Positions 5,131 to 11,944 of a stretch of DNA of 14,783 bases are shown here, piece after piece. Under the pieces are notes generated by a model. The model made no database searches, had not been told where the DNA came from, and saw only the letters and a program-made list of their open reading frames with translations. The position numbers and the translations under genes were made by a program. The stretch covers positions 8,160 through 22,942 of the forward strand of contig MU647424.1 in NCBI GenBank assembly GCA_026770585.1. The letters run 5' to 3'. Position 1 is the stretch's first letter; every line of letters begins with the position of its first letter. The DNA comes from Baffinella frigidus (lineage: Eukaryota > Cryptophyceae > Cryptomonadales > Baffinellaceae).

Positions 5131-5310
5131 TTTGTGAGTACGGACCCGGGCCTCGTGGGAATCCTTGGATGCATTACACGTTACCGAGGATGTATTACAT
5201 GTTACCGTTACCGACGATGTATTACACGTTCTGGATGTATTTCACGTTGCCGAGCCGTCCCTCTTAAGGGGGGCGCGCCGGCGGGCCCATCCCGGGTCCG
5301 TACTCACAAA
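5131..5310. mobile_element. 180-bp foldback element with perfect 20-bp terminal inverted repeats
   Basis: TTTGTGAGTACGGACCCGGG at 5131-5150 is exactly inverted at 5291-5310. The interior carries four imperfect copies of GATGTATTACACGTTACCGA (5168-5254). It has no coding capacity, as expected for a non-autonomous MITE-like element. GTCAACTTTGTGAG immediately upstream repeats the left end (5106-5119), so a target-site duplication cannot be defined. Confidence 0.75.
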
Positions 5311-5332
5311 CGTGGTGTGGTGCGTGAGAGTC

Positions 5333-5425
5333 CTTTAGGTCCTTTAGGTTTTAAATGCTCCCAACATATGCCAACGCCACGCCCTTCCGTAGAAAGGACT
5401 GCAGAGAAAGCATTTTTGCTTTCGG
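5333..5425 (-). repeat. family C element, copy 2 (inverted)
   Basis: The reverse complement matches 4575-4655 and 10566-10655, including CTTTCTCTGCAG, CCTTTCTACGGAAGGGCGTG and TTGGGAGCATTTAAAACCT. Confidence 0.8.
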
Positions 5426-5499
5426 GTCGCGTTTCGCTCTCCAGTGTAGAGGCTCGTGAAGAGGGGATACAGGGTGGTTCTCTTGGAATAAAGGAAGGC

Positions 5500-5566
5500 A
5501 GAAAGCGGCGTGGCAGCGGCGTGGCATGGCCCGGCTGCACCAAACGCACACGCGCCTCGCCCGCTT
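5500..5566 (+). pseudogene. E4 copy 5, displaced past the gene end
   Basis: Reads WQRRGMARLHQTHTRLAR, clearly related to the E4 tail MGRLHQTHKRLGR, then runs into a T tract instead of a stop. It lies more than 900 bp downstream of the E4 stop, beyond the mosaic blocks and foldback element. Confidence 0.7.
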
Positions 5567-5595
5567 TTTTTCTATTCAATACCAACGGCTGGGTT

Positions 5596-5812
5596 TGGGA
5601 ATTAGGGTTTTAAGGTTTAGGGTCTAGGGTTCAGGGTTTAGGGTTTAGGGTTCAGCGTTTAGCGTTCAGCGTTCAGCGTTCAGCGGTAAGGGTTAAGGGT
5701 TCAGGGTTTAGGGTCGAGGGTTTCGTGTTTAGTGTTTAGGGTGTAGGGTTCAGGGCATAGGGTTTAGAGTTTAGAGTTGAGGGTCCAGGGTTCAGGGTTT
5801 TAGGTTTGACCT
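5596..5812. repeat. telomere-like array, TTTAGGG orientation
   Basis: TTTAGGG and TTCAGGG units, with a run of the variant TTCAGCG (about 5654-5683). Orientation is opposite to the arrays in 1370-4490. Confidence 0.9.
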
Positions 5813-5825
5813 GTACTTTTCTCAG

Positions 5826-5921
5826 TACCTGAAGGACAAGTCTGGTGAAACCCAGTTCCTTTTTGATAGCAAAATTTGTCAAAAATGGATTTTTCTACTT
5901 CCTTTTCCTAGTCCCGCGTAG
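5826..5921 (+). CDS. candidate terminal exon, unknown
   Basis: The pyrimidine-rich acceptor TGTACTTTTCTCAG (ending 5825) is followed by an open frame reading YLKDKSGETQFLFDSKICQK, then WIFLLPFPSPA and TAG (5919-5921). The acceptor is one of the best in the window and the first half has protein-like composition. The second half looks less like coding sequence. A donor-like GGTGAAA at 5844 offers an alternative short exon. No partner exon was found upstream. Confidence 0.3.
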   Translation, partial: YLKDKSGETQFLFDSKICQKWIFLLPFPSPA

Positions 5922-5941
5922 TGGGGGGAGAGTCTTGTGTC

Positions 5942-6010
5942 AGCACGTTGATCCTTTAGGTTCTTCGAGCTGCCAACATGAGCGGACACCGGAAGTTGTT
6001 TTGGTTCTGA
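5942..6010 (-). repeat. block D copy, inverted
   Basis: The reverse complement contains CAACTTCCGGTGTCCGCTCA and GCTCGAAGAACCTAAAGGA, matching blocks at 4737 and 4920. Confidence 0.8.
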
Positions 6011-6025
6011 AGCCCGCGACCCTGC

Positions 6026-6138
6026 TAAATCCTAAACCCTAAACACTAAACCTTAAACCCTAAACCCTACACCCTAAACCCTAAGCCCTAAACCCTAAAC
6101 CTTAAACCTTAAACCCTTGACCCTAAACCCTAAACCAG
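6026..6138. repeat. telomere-like array, CCCTAAA orientation
   Basis: Mainly CCCTAAA with CCTTAAA variants. Confidence 0.92.
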
Positions 6139-6256
6139 GTCATTTCCGCGGGGGGGGTAACATGGTGTAAGTTTTGTGAGTACCAACACGGCCGCCATGT
6201 ATCCCCCCCCCAATGAGGTAAGGGTTGGGAACGTGGTTTCAAGTGGGGCGTGGGGG

Positions 6257-6391
6257 GGGGGGGTTGTACAGGGGTGCCTCGATCATAGGGAAGCACCCCC
6301 CCCCCCAGGACACTGCCGTAGGCCTGTCTGTGGCCCTACGGTGGTCCCAGGGGGGGGGCGGGGGGGCGGGGGGCGGTGGGGTACCCCTGTA
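6257..6391. mobile_element. family A foldback element, copy 1 (degenerate)
   Basis: The left end TACAGGGGTGCCTCGATCAT and right end GGTACCCCTGTA are inverted. The interior has long C and G runs and CCGTAGGCCTGTC...GGCCCTACGG. G runs at 6340-6380 could form a quadruplex. Confidence 0.65.
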
Positions 6392-6396
6392 GGTGA

Positions 6397-6508
6397 CGAT
6401 GCAACGAGGGTGTATTTCGCAGGTGTGTGCGAAATACACCCTGCGAAATACACCCTGCGAAATACACCCTGCGAAATACACCCTGCGAAATACACCCTCA
6501 TTGCATCG
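6397..6508. repeat. 14-bp tandem repeat (x5) closing a 26-bp inverted repeat
   Basis: TGCGAAATACACCC is repeated exactly five times (6428-6497). The last unit with its flank (6483-6508) is the inverted partner of 6397-6422, with one mismatch. The left arm can therefore pair with any of the tandem units. The array translates into a repetitive peptide in every frame and is not treated as a gene. Confidence 0.95.
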
Positions 6509-6572
6509 AGAGTGTCTAGCTGCGTATCCGGTACAGGGCGGCCGTGGTGTTATTCATAAGGGGTTCTCCTTA

Positions 6573-6672
6573 AAGAAGAAAGCGCCTCCGCCTAGGAACA
6601 CCGCACCCCCCCCAGGACCCTACAGTAGGCCTATGCCTATGACCCTACTGTGTTGGGGGACCTCACAGGGGG
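6573..6672. mobile_element. family A element, copy 2 (partial, degenerate)
   Basis: AAGAAAGCGCCTCCGCCTAGG matches the inner arm of the family. AGGACCCTACAGTAGGCC and a G-rich right half follow. The outer ends are missing or altered. Confidence 0.55.
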
Positions 6673-6683
6673 GGGGGGCTAGC

Positions 6684-6803
6684 GTGCAGGGGTACCTCGC
6701 TCATAAGGAGCCACGCCCCCCCCCCCAACCACCGTAGGGCTACAGATAGGCCTTCTGTAGGGTCACGGGGGGAGCGCCTCCATAAGAGCGAGGTAGCTCT
6801 GTA
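6684..6803. mobile_element. family A foldback element, copy 3
   Basis: Left GTGCAGGGGTACCTCGCTCA; right AAGAGCGAGGTAGCTCTGTA. The two arms pair across about 120 bp with a C-rich then G-rich interior. There is no coding capacity. Confidence 0.75.
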
Positions 6804-6807
6804 TCTC

Positions 6808-6894
6808 AAATGCAAGGAACCGCACCTTCCTAGGGGCCTACAGCAGGGTCCGTCGAGGGGTAAAAGCCTATTTCAAGAAACCCATGTAGCTGTC
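6808..6894. other. Unassigned, weak family A core
   Basis: GAACCGCACCTTCCTAGGGG and CTACAGCAGGGTCC echo the core of family A copy 2. Nothing else is recognisable. Confidence 0.35.
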
Positions 6895-7058
6895 AGATCG
6901 CACGACCGCGGAAAGCTCAGGCTCAGGGCCAGGAGAGACGTGAATCGGATCCCATCCTTTACTATCACATCACCACTCCCCGCGTTGCAACCCCACCTCC
7001 GCCCTCTCTCGCTAATCGGCCACCCCAACCCTTGTGCCTACCATCACTCGCCCACCAC
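6895..7058 (+). repeat. outer arm (left) of a large inverted duplication
   Basis: About 164 bp, nearly identical to the reverse complement of 8094-8256, with shared AGATCGCACGACCGCGGAAA and GAATCGGATCCCATC. Small differences and a G-run length change suggest some age. Confidence 0.9.
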
Positions 7059-7117
7059 GTGCACACCTCTCGCATGCAAGTGTAACCGGACTTCCCGTTC
7101 AGAGGAGGCCGGAGGCT

Positions 7118-7192
7118 TCATGTTAGGGTTTAGGGTCTAAACCCCAAACTATAAACCATAAACCATTAACCATAAATCATAAACCCCGCCTG
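7118..7192. repeat. head-to-head telomere-like junction
   Basis: GTTAGGGTTTAGGG turns directly into CTAAACCCCAAAC, followed by decayed CATAAAC units. This is the arrangement of two telomere-like tracts joined G-strand to C-strand. Confidence 0.8.
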
Positions 7193-7195
7193 CAG

Positions 7196-7304
7196 CGGGT
7201 GATCCTAGAAGGCGAGCAAGTGCAGGTCGTCGAAGGATCCTTGCGCCTTGACTTGACGGGCATCGACTCCCGCCGGCGGAAGGTGTCTCACGCGCACACG
7301 CAAG
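7196..7304 (-). pseudogene. inner arm (left): inverted copy of the gene remnant's 3' end
   Basis: Read on the - strand it ends VKAQGSFDDLHLLAF and a TAG stop (complement of 7205-7207), the same end as the + copy at 7917-8031. One of the differences between copies (GCC/GCG) is silent in that frame. A 1-nt length difference upstream puts the preceding residues in different frames in the two copies. Confidence 0.6.
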
Positions 7305-7550
7305 CCACGTCCCTGCAGAGGGTGGTGACGAAGGATGTTTCGTGCGCGCAGGAAGATGTCGAGCGAGCGGGGGCGATGCTGGCCGGGCGAGATTGAAGCG
7401 CTGCGCTGGCGCGCGGACACAAGACGCTTCCACCCATCAATCTCCTTCCTCCTTGCCCTCCCCAGCAGACGAACCTGCTGCCCCCACCGCGAACACAAGC
7501 GCTGCTGCGCAAGAAATACCTTCAAGCTCGCCACACCGAGAGCGAGCGAG

Positions 7551-8022
7551 GATGCCGTGGAGACATCTGATCTTCCCCGTCAACGGGGGCCCCTACATCG
7601 ACCCTCAGCTCGTCACTCTGTCTGCGGCCCCCACGCCGCCGGTCAGTACCGTTGTACGCTTGGTACGACGGGAAAGACGCCGGCATCCCCGATGTGCGCC
7701 GATTCTGTCCCGACCATCCCCCAGGAACGGCTCGTAGACCTCCTGGGCAAGAAGGGGCCTCTCGGCAGCTTTGCCCTGTCGCCGCCTCTCGAAAAGACAG
7801 TGCAGCTCGAGCTCGAGAAGATCAAAGTCTAGAGAGCGAAGGAGGATGCGAAGGTGGCGAAGGAGGATGCGTCGCGCAAGCAGGAGGCAAGAGGCGGTGC
7901 AAGCGGTCTGCAAGGACTTGAATTACGCGAGCGCGTGAGACAGCTTCCGCCAGTGCGAGTCGGTGCCCGTTGGCGTCAAGGCGCAAGGATCCTTCGACGA
8001 CCTGCACTTGCTCGCGTTCTAG
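7551..8022 (+). pseudogene. broken gene remnant, 3' end with conserved stop
   Basis: GC3-rich, protein-like segments follow each other on the + strand but in changing frames. They are IFPVNGGPYIDPQLVTLSAA, then AWYDGKDAGIPDVRRFC, then IPQERLVDLLGKKGPLGSFA and LEKTVQLELEKIKV. An in-frame TAG follows at 7830-7832, with the same frame resuming as AKEDAKVAKEDASRKQEA. After another shift comes EAVQAVCKDLNYASA, a TGA, and finally VKAQGSFDDLHLLAF with TAG at 8020-8022. Some of the breaks could be unrecognised short introns. The family is not recognised. The 3' part is present again, inverted, at 7196-7304. Confidence 0.45.
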
Positions 8023-8093
8023 GATCACCCGGCGGGCTCGTTCCTTCAGGCTCATAGACTATTGTATCACTCAACTCAAGGCTTAAGAGCCTA

Positions 8094-8256
8094 TGTGTTG
8101 GGCGAGTGATGGTAGGCGCAAGGGTGGGGGTGTACGGTTAGAGAGAGAGGGCGAGGATGGGGTTGCAACGCGGGGGGGGGTGATGTGATAGTAAACGATG
8201 GGATCCGATTCACGCGTCTCCTTGCCCTGAGCCTCAGCTTTCCGCGGTCGTGCGAT
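8094..8256 (-). repeat. outer arm (right) of the inverted duplication
   Basis: The reverse complement of 6895-7058. The inner arm (7917-8031) is separated from it by only about 62 bp, against about 137 bp on the left side where the head-to-head telomere-like tract sits. Confidence 0.9.
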
Positions 8257-8560
8257 CTCACGAATACTGGGGTATTCGAATACAAGACCACCCTGGAGGG
8301 TACTTGCGGCCAATCCCGAATAACCCTTTATCGCAAAAGTTGACATGATTTATACCACTAAAATACATATTAGACCTTTTTGTACCAGATCCATTCATCA
8401 CGGGGCAGCCGCATTGTGGCGCCATCTCCAAGGGGAGTTGACTTAAGAATGCTCTAAATACCATAATGTTCAATCCAGGGTGGACCCGAAATATAAAAGA
8501 AATAGAGTGAAGAACCTTGGTTAGCTTTCATTAGTTCGCCAGGGAACGACCGCTGTCCTG
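8257..8560. other. unassigned, A/T-richer sequence
   Basis: No convincing exon, repeat or element. Only a short inverted word stands out (CCACCCTGG near 8289, CCAGGGTGG near 8475). Confidence 0.5.
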
Positions 8561-8590
8561 AAAGTGGCCAATCGATGGCGAACCATGGTT

Positions 8591-8824
8591 GAGGTTGGTT
8601 TCGGGTTGGTTGAGGTTGGGTTCGGGTTGGTTGAGGTTGGGTTCGGGTTGGTTGAGGTTGGGTTCGGGTTGGTTGAGGATGGTTTCGGGTTGGTTGAGGT
8701 TGGGTTCGGGTTGGTTTCGGGTTGGTTTCGGGTTGGTTTCGGGTTGGTTTCGGTTGGTTTCGGGTTGGTTTCGGGTTGGTTTCGGGTTGGTTCAGGTTTG
8801 GTTTCGAATTGGTTCGTGTTTGGT
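8591..8824. repeat. G/T-rich minisatellite, 21-bp then 11-bp units
   Basis: Six 21-bp units of GAGGTTGGGTTCGGGTTGGTT (8591-8716) are followed by about ten 11-bp units of TTCGGGTTGGT. The 11-bp unit is contained in the 21-bp unit. The 21-bp part is open in all + frames because the unit is a multiple of three (for example VEVGFGL repeated), so an open frame here is not evidence for a gene. The G-rich strand could form quadruplexes. Confidence 0.95.
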
Positions 8825-8925
8825 TTCGTGTAAATCCTCCGATTTCACAGATTCATACAGGCTGTTTTAAAAATCTATAAATCTGGAAGTCGGCCCGGCC
8901 AACGTTGACCTGGCCAACTTCTCTC

Positions 8926-8926
8926 C

Positions 8927-8995
<69 letters not shown>

Positions 8996-8996
8996 G

Positions 8997-9028
<32 letters not shown>

Positions 9029-9036
9029 TTCTCTCT
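8926..9036. repeat. CT microsatellite
   Basis: A nearly pure (CT)n tract, with a short GA-rich counterpart at 9076-9108. Open frames reading RERERE on the - strand are artefacts of the repeat. Confidence 0.97.
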
Positions 9037-9157
9037 CTATGTATCAATTTGAATTCGTTTTGATGATTTTTTGGATTAGAGAGAAAGAGAGAAAGAGGGA
9101 GAGGGTGTGATTTAGGGACTACAAGTCACTTATGATATTGATCACAAAATAAATTGT

Positions 9158-9335
9158 AGGTTGCAGGGTGTAGGGTTCAGGGTTTAGGGTGTAGGGTGTA
9201 GCTTGTAGGGTATAGGGTGTGGGGTGTAGGGTGTAGGGTGTGGGGTGCAGGGTGTAGGGTGCAGGGTGCAGGGTGTAGGGTGTAGGGTGTAGGGTGTAGG
9301 GTTTAGGGTGAAGGGCGTACGGTGTAGGGTGCAGG
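9158..9335. repeat. telomere-like array, TGTAGGG/TGCAGGG variants
   Basis: Heptamers in TTTAGGG orientation in which GTAGGGT and GCAGGGT variants dominate. Confidence 0.95.
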
Positions 9336-9671
9336 TTCGGAGATGATGCCACCGTTGATTTTTGGTTTCAAAACTGAAAAACTGAACCACACACCAGCCA
9401 GTTTCAGTAATTAACAAAAACCTGGTAGTTTTTGGCCTGGACCATGAATTCTCGTCGGCTACACTACTGTTTTCCCACACACTAGTGACGAGAACCCATC
9501 AGCAAAGGATGGGCCGACAAGAGCCCATCAACCAAGTCTGAGCACCCAGCCAGTTTCAGGTGTTTGGTATTAAATAACCAAACCAACAAACCATGTGAAT
9601 CTCTACTCCAGGAGCGTGTCGAAACTGGAGCCGTATTCAGAATGCAGTATTGCGGCCAAAGACAACCCATG
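9336..9671. other. apparently unique sequence between telomere-like arrays
   Basis: No gene with support. The word CCAGCCAGTTTCAG occurs twice (about 9395 and 9547), and CCCATCA occurs twice (9498 and 9524). It may be an old duplication. Confidence 0.45.
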
Positions 9672-9744
9672 AGGTTTAGGGTTTATGGTTTGGGATTTAT
9701 GGTTTAGGGTTTGGGGTTTGATGTTTGGGTTTTGGGTTTTGGGG
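9672..9744. repeat. telomere-like array, TTTAGGG orientation
   Basis: GTTTAGGGTTTATGG and related units lead directly into element B copy 1. Confidence 0.85.
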
Positions 9745-9847
9745 TATCCCTTAAGTAGTGAGTAGGCTCATACGACCTACCGTAGGGCCCTGGGACCTGC
9801 CTAGGTCCTGTATGGGGTCCTGCAAGACCCCCTCGCCACTTATGGGA
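9745..9847 (-). mobile_element. family B element, copy 1 (inverted)
   Basis: The reverse complement begins TCCCATAAGTGGCGAGGGGG and contains GGACCTAGGCAGGTCC and GTATGAGCCTACT, matching 10019-10122 and 12173-12275. It has imperfect inverted ends (TATCCCTTAAGT / ACTTATGGGA) and no coding capacity. Confidence 0.8.
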
Positions 9848-10018
9848 CTCGGTTTCGGGTCGGTTTCGGGTTCCGGGTTTTGGGTTTTTGGGTTTCAGGT
9901 TTAAAGTTGAGGATTTAGGGTTTAGTGTTTCAGGTGCAGAGTGTAGGGTGTAGGGTGTATGGTGTAGGGTGTATGGTGTAGGGTGTGGGGTGCAGGGTGT
10001 AGGGAGTAGGGTGTAGGA
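9848..10018. repeat. telomere-like array, mixed TTTCGGG then TGTAGGG
   Basis: Begins with GGTTTCGGGT units, then GTGTAGGGTGTATGG units, up to the left end of element B copy 2. Confidence 0.9.
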
Positions 10019-10122
10019 TATCCCTTAAGTGGCCAGGGATTCAAATTTGACCGCCAAGAGGTCCTAGGCAGGTCATGGGGCCCTAAGATAAGGCGTATGA
10101 GCCTACTGGCCTATCAGGGATA
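10019..10122 (+). mobile_element. family B element, copy 2
   Basis: TATCCCTTAAGTGGCCAGGG at the left; TACTGGCCTATCAGGGATA at the right, imperfectly inverted. It is flanked on both sides by telomere-like heptamers, so it appears to have inserted in such an array. Confidence 0.8.
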
Positions 10123-10126
10123 GGGG

Positions 10127-10202
10127 GGGTTTAGAGTTGAGGGTGTAGGGTTCAGGGTTTAGGGTTTAGGGTTTAGGGTTTGGGGTTTAGGGTTTAGGGT
10201 TT
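10127..10202. repeat. telomere-like array, TTTAGGG
   Basis: One of the cleaner TTTAGGG runs in the window, with a GTTTGGG variant in the middle. Confidence 0.92.
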
Positions 10203-10215
10203 GCTTTGCCCCCAG

Positions 10216-10266
10216 CGTGGATCTGACGGCCAAGGAGGTTCGGGTTCAGTGTGTGGCGGTTACATA
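10216..10266 (+). CDS. candidate short exon or fragment
   Basis: TTTGCTTTGCCCCCAG (ending 10215) is a good pyrimidine-rich acceptor. After one base the frame reads VDLTAKEVRVQCVAVT and reaches TAG at the edge of a partial family A element. There is no clear donor and no recognised family. Confidence 0.25.
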
Positions 10267-10300
10267 GGTCACCTCGCTCATAAGAAAGCATCCCCCCAGG
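10259..10300. mobile_element. family A element, partial copy 4
   Basis: TACATAGGTCACCTCGCTCA continues into TAAGAAAGCATCCCCCC, the left arm only. The right arm is absent. Confidence 0.65.
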
Positions 10301-10346
10301 GTAGGATTGGGAACTTTGACCACAGCAATGCACACACCCGATTGCA

Positions 10347-10525
10347 CTCCGAGGTGGCTAATCCCTGGCCACTATAGAGGTACCTCGCTCATAAGAAAGC
10401 ACCCCCCCCTAGGACTACCCTAGTGCCCTAGGCATGGGCCTTGTGTAGGGTCCTAGGGGGAGGCGGTTTCTTATGAGCGAGGTACCCCTGTACATGCCCA
10501 CTAAAAGTGAGCCAGGGATTATCCA
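10347..10525. repeat. inverted flanks around family A copy 5
   Basis: GTGGCTAATCCCTGGCCACT (about 10351-10372) and AAAAGTGAGCCAGGGATTAT (about 10502-10521) form an imperfect inverted pair and resemble the end of family B (AAGTGGCCAGGGATT). Copy 5 of family A sits exactly between them. Confidence 0.6.
10373..10492. mobile_element. family A foldback element, copy 5 (well preserved)
   Basis: Left TAGAGGTACCTCGCTCATAA, right TTATGAGCGAGGTACCCCTG. The arms continue as AGAAAGC...CCCCCCCTAGGAC / GTCCTAGGGGGAGGCGGTTTC. There is no open frame. TA at both ends may be part of the terminal repeat or a target duplication. Confidence 0.85.
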
Positions 10526-10565
10526 CACGTGGACCGCACTAAGTGAAATACTCTCACCCAAAGCA

Positions 10566-10655
10566 AAAATGCTTTTGCTGCAGATCTTTTCTTCGGAAAG
10601 GCGTGTCGTTGGGCCATGTTGAGAGCATTTAAAACCTCAAGGACCTGAAGGCAGA
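10566..10655 (+). repeat. family C element, copy 3
   Basis: AAATGCTTTTGCTGCAGATC, GGAAAGGCGTGTCGTTGGGC and GAGCATTTAAAACCTCAAGG match 4575-4655 and the reverse complement of 5333-5425. AAATGCT / AGCATTT form inverted words at its limits. Confidence 0.8.
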
Positions 10656-10659
10656 CCGG

Positions 10660-10923
10660 GTGGGAAGTGTGTTTAGAAGTCTAGAAAACCAAAAATCATT
10701 GCAAACCCGACTGACGCCCGCCGCAAACGTGAGCAATGTATTTTCTTCTAAGTGTGTATTACCACGCCAGAATGATCGGGGCAAGTCGACGCCTTATCTA
10801 CGGCAAATCCGACGTCGTCGACTTAAGAATTCAGGGCATTTGCCTCAAAAGATGTCAAAAGTGGATGTTTCGAGTGCCCTGGCGTGGTACTGTCATGTGC
10901 TCCTAGGACTAGCCCCACTGTAG
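10660..10923 (+). other. unassigned region with an 87-codon open frame
   Basis: The frame (including RLTPAANVSNVFSSKCVLPR) has low GC3 and no domain or motif that I recognise. TTACCACGCCAG near 10759 has an inverted partner CTGGCGTGGTA near 10879, and AAGTCGACG / CGTCGACTT lie between. An old element is as likely as a gene. Confidence 0.3.
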
Positions 10924-10971
10924 TACCCTAAAAACGGTGCGTGTCCATACTCGCGAGTAACACTGTGCGCA

Positions 10972-11037
10972 TCTTTTTAATGGCGACGTGAGAGCGAAAT
11001 GCGGTGTGAGTGTAATACCAAGCACCAAAGCATCAAA
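10972..11037 (+). pseudogene. fragment of exon F, copy on + strand
   Basis: GACGTGAGAGCGAAATGCGG then TGTGAGTGTAATACCAAGC reads DVRAKCGVSVIPSTKASKHF. It is related to EVGVTFDVSVIQSTKGPL on the - strand at 12428-12537. There are no convincing splice borders. Confidence 0.45.
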
Positions 11038-11051
11038 GCACTTCACACCAT

Positions 11052-11429
11052 GTGTGCACCCCCACAGATGCCATGCCTGAGCAGGGCCGCCGAGAGAGGT
11101 CATTATGCGCAGGTTTGTATTACGTGCCGGCACGTTCTCTGCCTTGCATTGTTAGATCCTTTGGGTTGTTCGAGCTCCCACCTTCGGTAGGTGGAGTTGT
11201 GAGCCTCGGTGGGACAGGTGACGAGCCTCGATGGTTGACTAATGAAGGTATTTTAGATCTCGCTCGTGGTTGGGTCTGGGCCGGCGCGGCCTCTCTCCTC
11301 CTAAGCGGGGTCTCATGGCCCTGCTTTGTTTCAAGCATCAACCCTCCCGGGGCAGAGGATCCCAGCAAAAGCTGCTCCAGCGCTTCAGACTACTGTATCT
11401 CTCTACTTAATGCCCAAGGGCCTTGCTAG
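11052..11429 (+). other. 125-codon open frame with an inverted block D fragment
   Basis: 11146-11186 is the reverse complement of the end of block D (GGGAGCTCGAACAACCCAAA). The rest (for example ILDLARGWVWAGAASLLLSG) has no recognised motif and the frame has no splice support. I treat it as unassigned rather than as a gene. Confidence 0.3.
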
Positions 11430-11432
11430 ACC

Positions 11433-11556
11433 TATAGGGGTGCCTTGCTCATAAGAAAGCGCCCCCCCCCGTTAGTACCACCATAGCGCCCTAGGCATAG
11501 GCCTACTGTAGGGTCATAGGGGGAGGCGCTTTCTTATGAGCGAGATGCCCCTGTAT
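11433..11556. mobile_element. family A foldback element, copy 6 (well preserved)
   Basis: Left TATAGGGGTGCCTTGCTCAT, right ATGAGCGAGATGCCCCTGTA. The interior contains GCGCCCTAGGCATAGGCCTA. The arms are long and nearly complete. It abuts the coding-like segment at 11557. Confidence 0.85.
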
Positions 11557-11920
11557 CGAGAGTAATAAAGAAGAAAAAGCAGCAGCTGACAAAGAAGCTC
11601 CAGCGCTGTTCGCGCACCCGGCTCCCACCAGCCTTGTGAGGCGGACCGAATCGAGGCTGGAGCATACGCCAATTCCTCGAGCGGCACCTTCGAAAACGAA
11701 TGTGCCACCCGAGGAAATGGCTCCAAGCAATCGTCGATTTGGTCCGCCTCGCGGGGCTGGTGGTCAGCGCGAGACAAGAGACGACGTCTCGCAGACAAAC
11801 CACGCTGACAAAAGACGTTGTACGAGACGTTGTTTTGGTCTGTTGCTTGAACCTGCCAGAGGACATTTGCAGAATGTATTACTCGACTTGATGGTCAAAC
11901 CCAAGTGGCAGGGCTCATAA
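11557..11920 (+). CDS. coding-like segment with two competing frames
   Basis: One frame is open from just inside element A copy 6 to TAA at 11918-11920. It reads ESNKEEKAAADKEAPALFAH, then proline- and arginine-rich sequence ending DLMVKPKWQGS. A second + frame is open from about 11641 to TGA and reads WSIRQFLERHLRKRM, KWLQAIVDLVRLAGLVVSA and VVLVCCLNLPEDICRMYYST. The second has higher GC3 and alternates hydrophobic and charged residues like a folded helical domain; the first looks disordered. A frameshift joining the early part of the first to the second is possible. The family is unknown, and the segment may be a broken exon. Confidence 0.35.
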
Positions 11921-11944
11921 CCCTAGTGGATTCTACCGCCACGA

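Noticed and set aside
6428-6497. CRISPR-like array
   Set aside because: The 14-bp units are directly adjacent with no spacers, in a eukaryotic context. This is a tandem repeat.
6176-6559. Open frames through the 14-bp tandem array
   Set aside because: The frames exist because the repeat and the G/C runs lack stops. They cross element A copy 1 and the cruciform.
8564-8833. Protein of VEVGFGL repeats
   Set aside because: The minisatellite unit is a multiple of three, so all frames stay open. The shift to 11-bp units and lack of flanking coding sequence argue against a gene.
8853-9047. RE-rich (RERERE) open frame on the - strand
   Set aside because: It is the translation of a CT/GA microsatellite.
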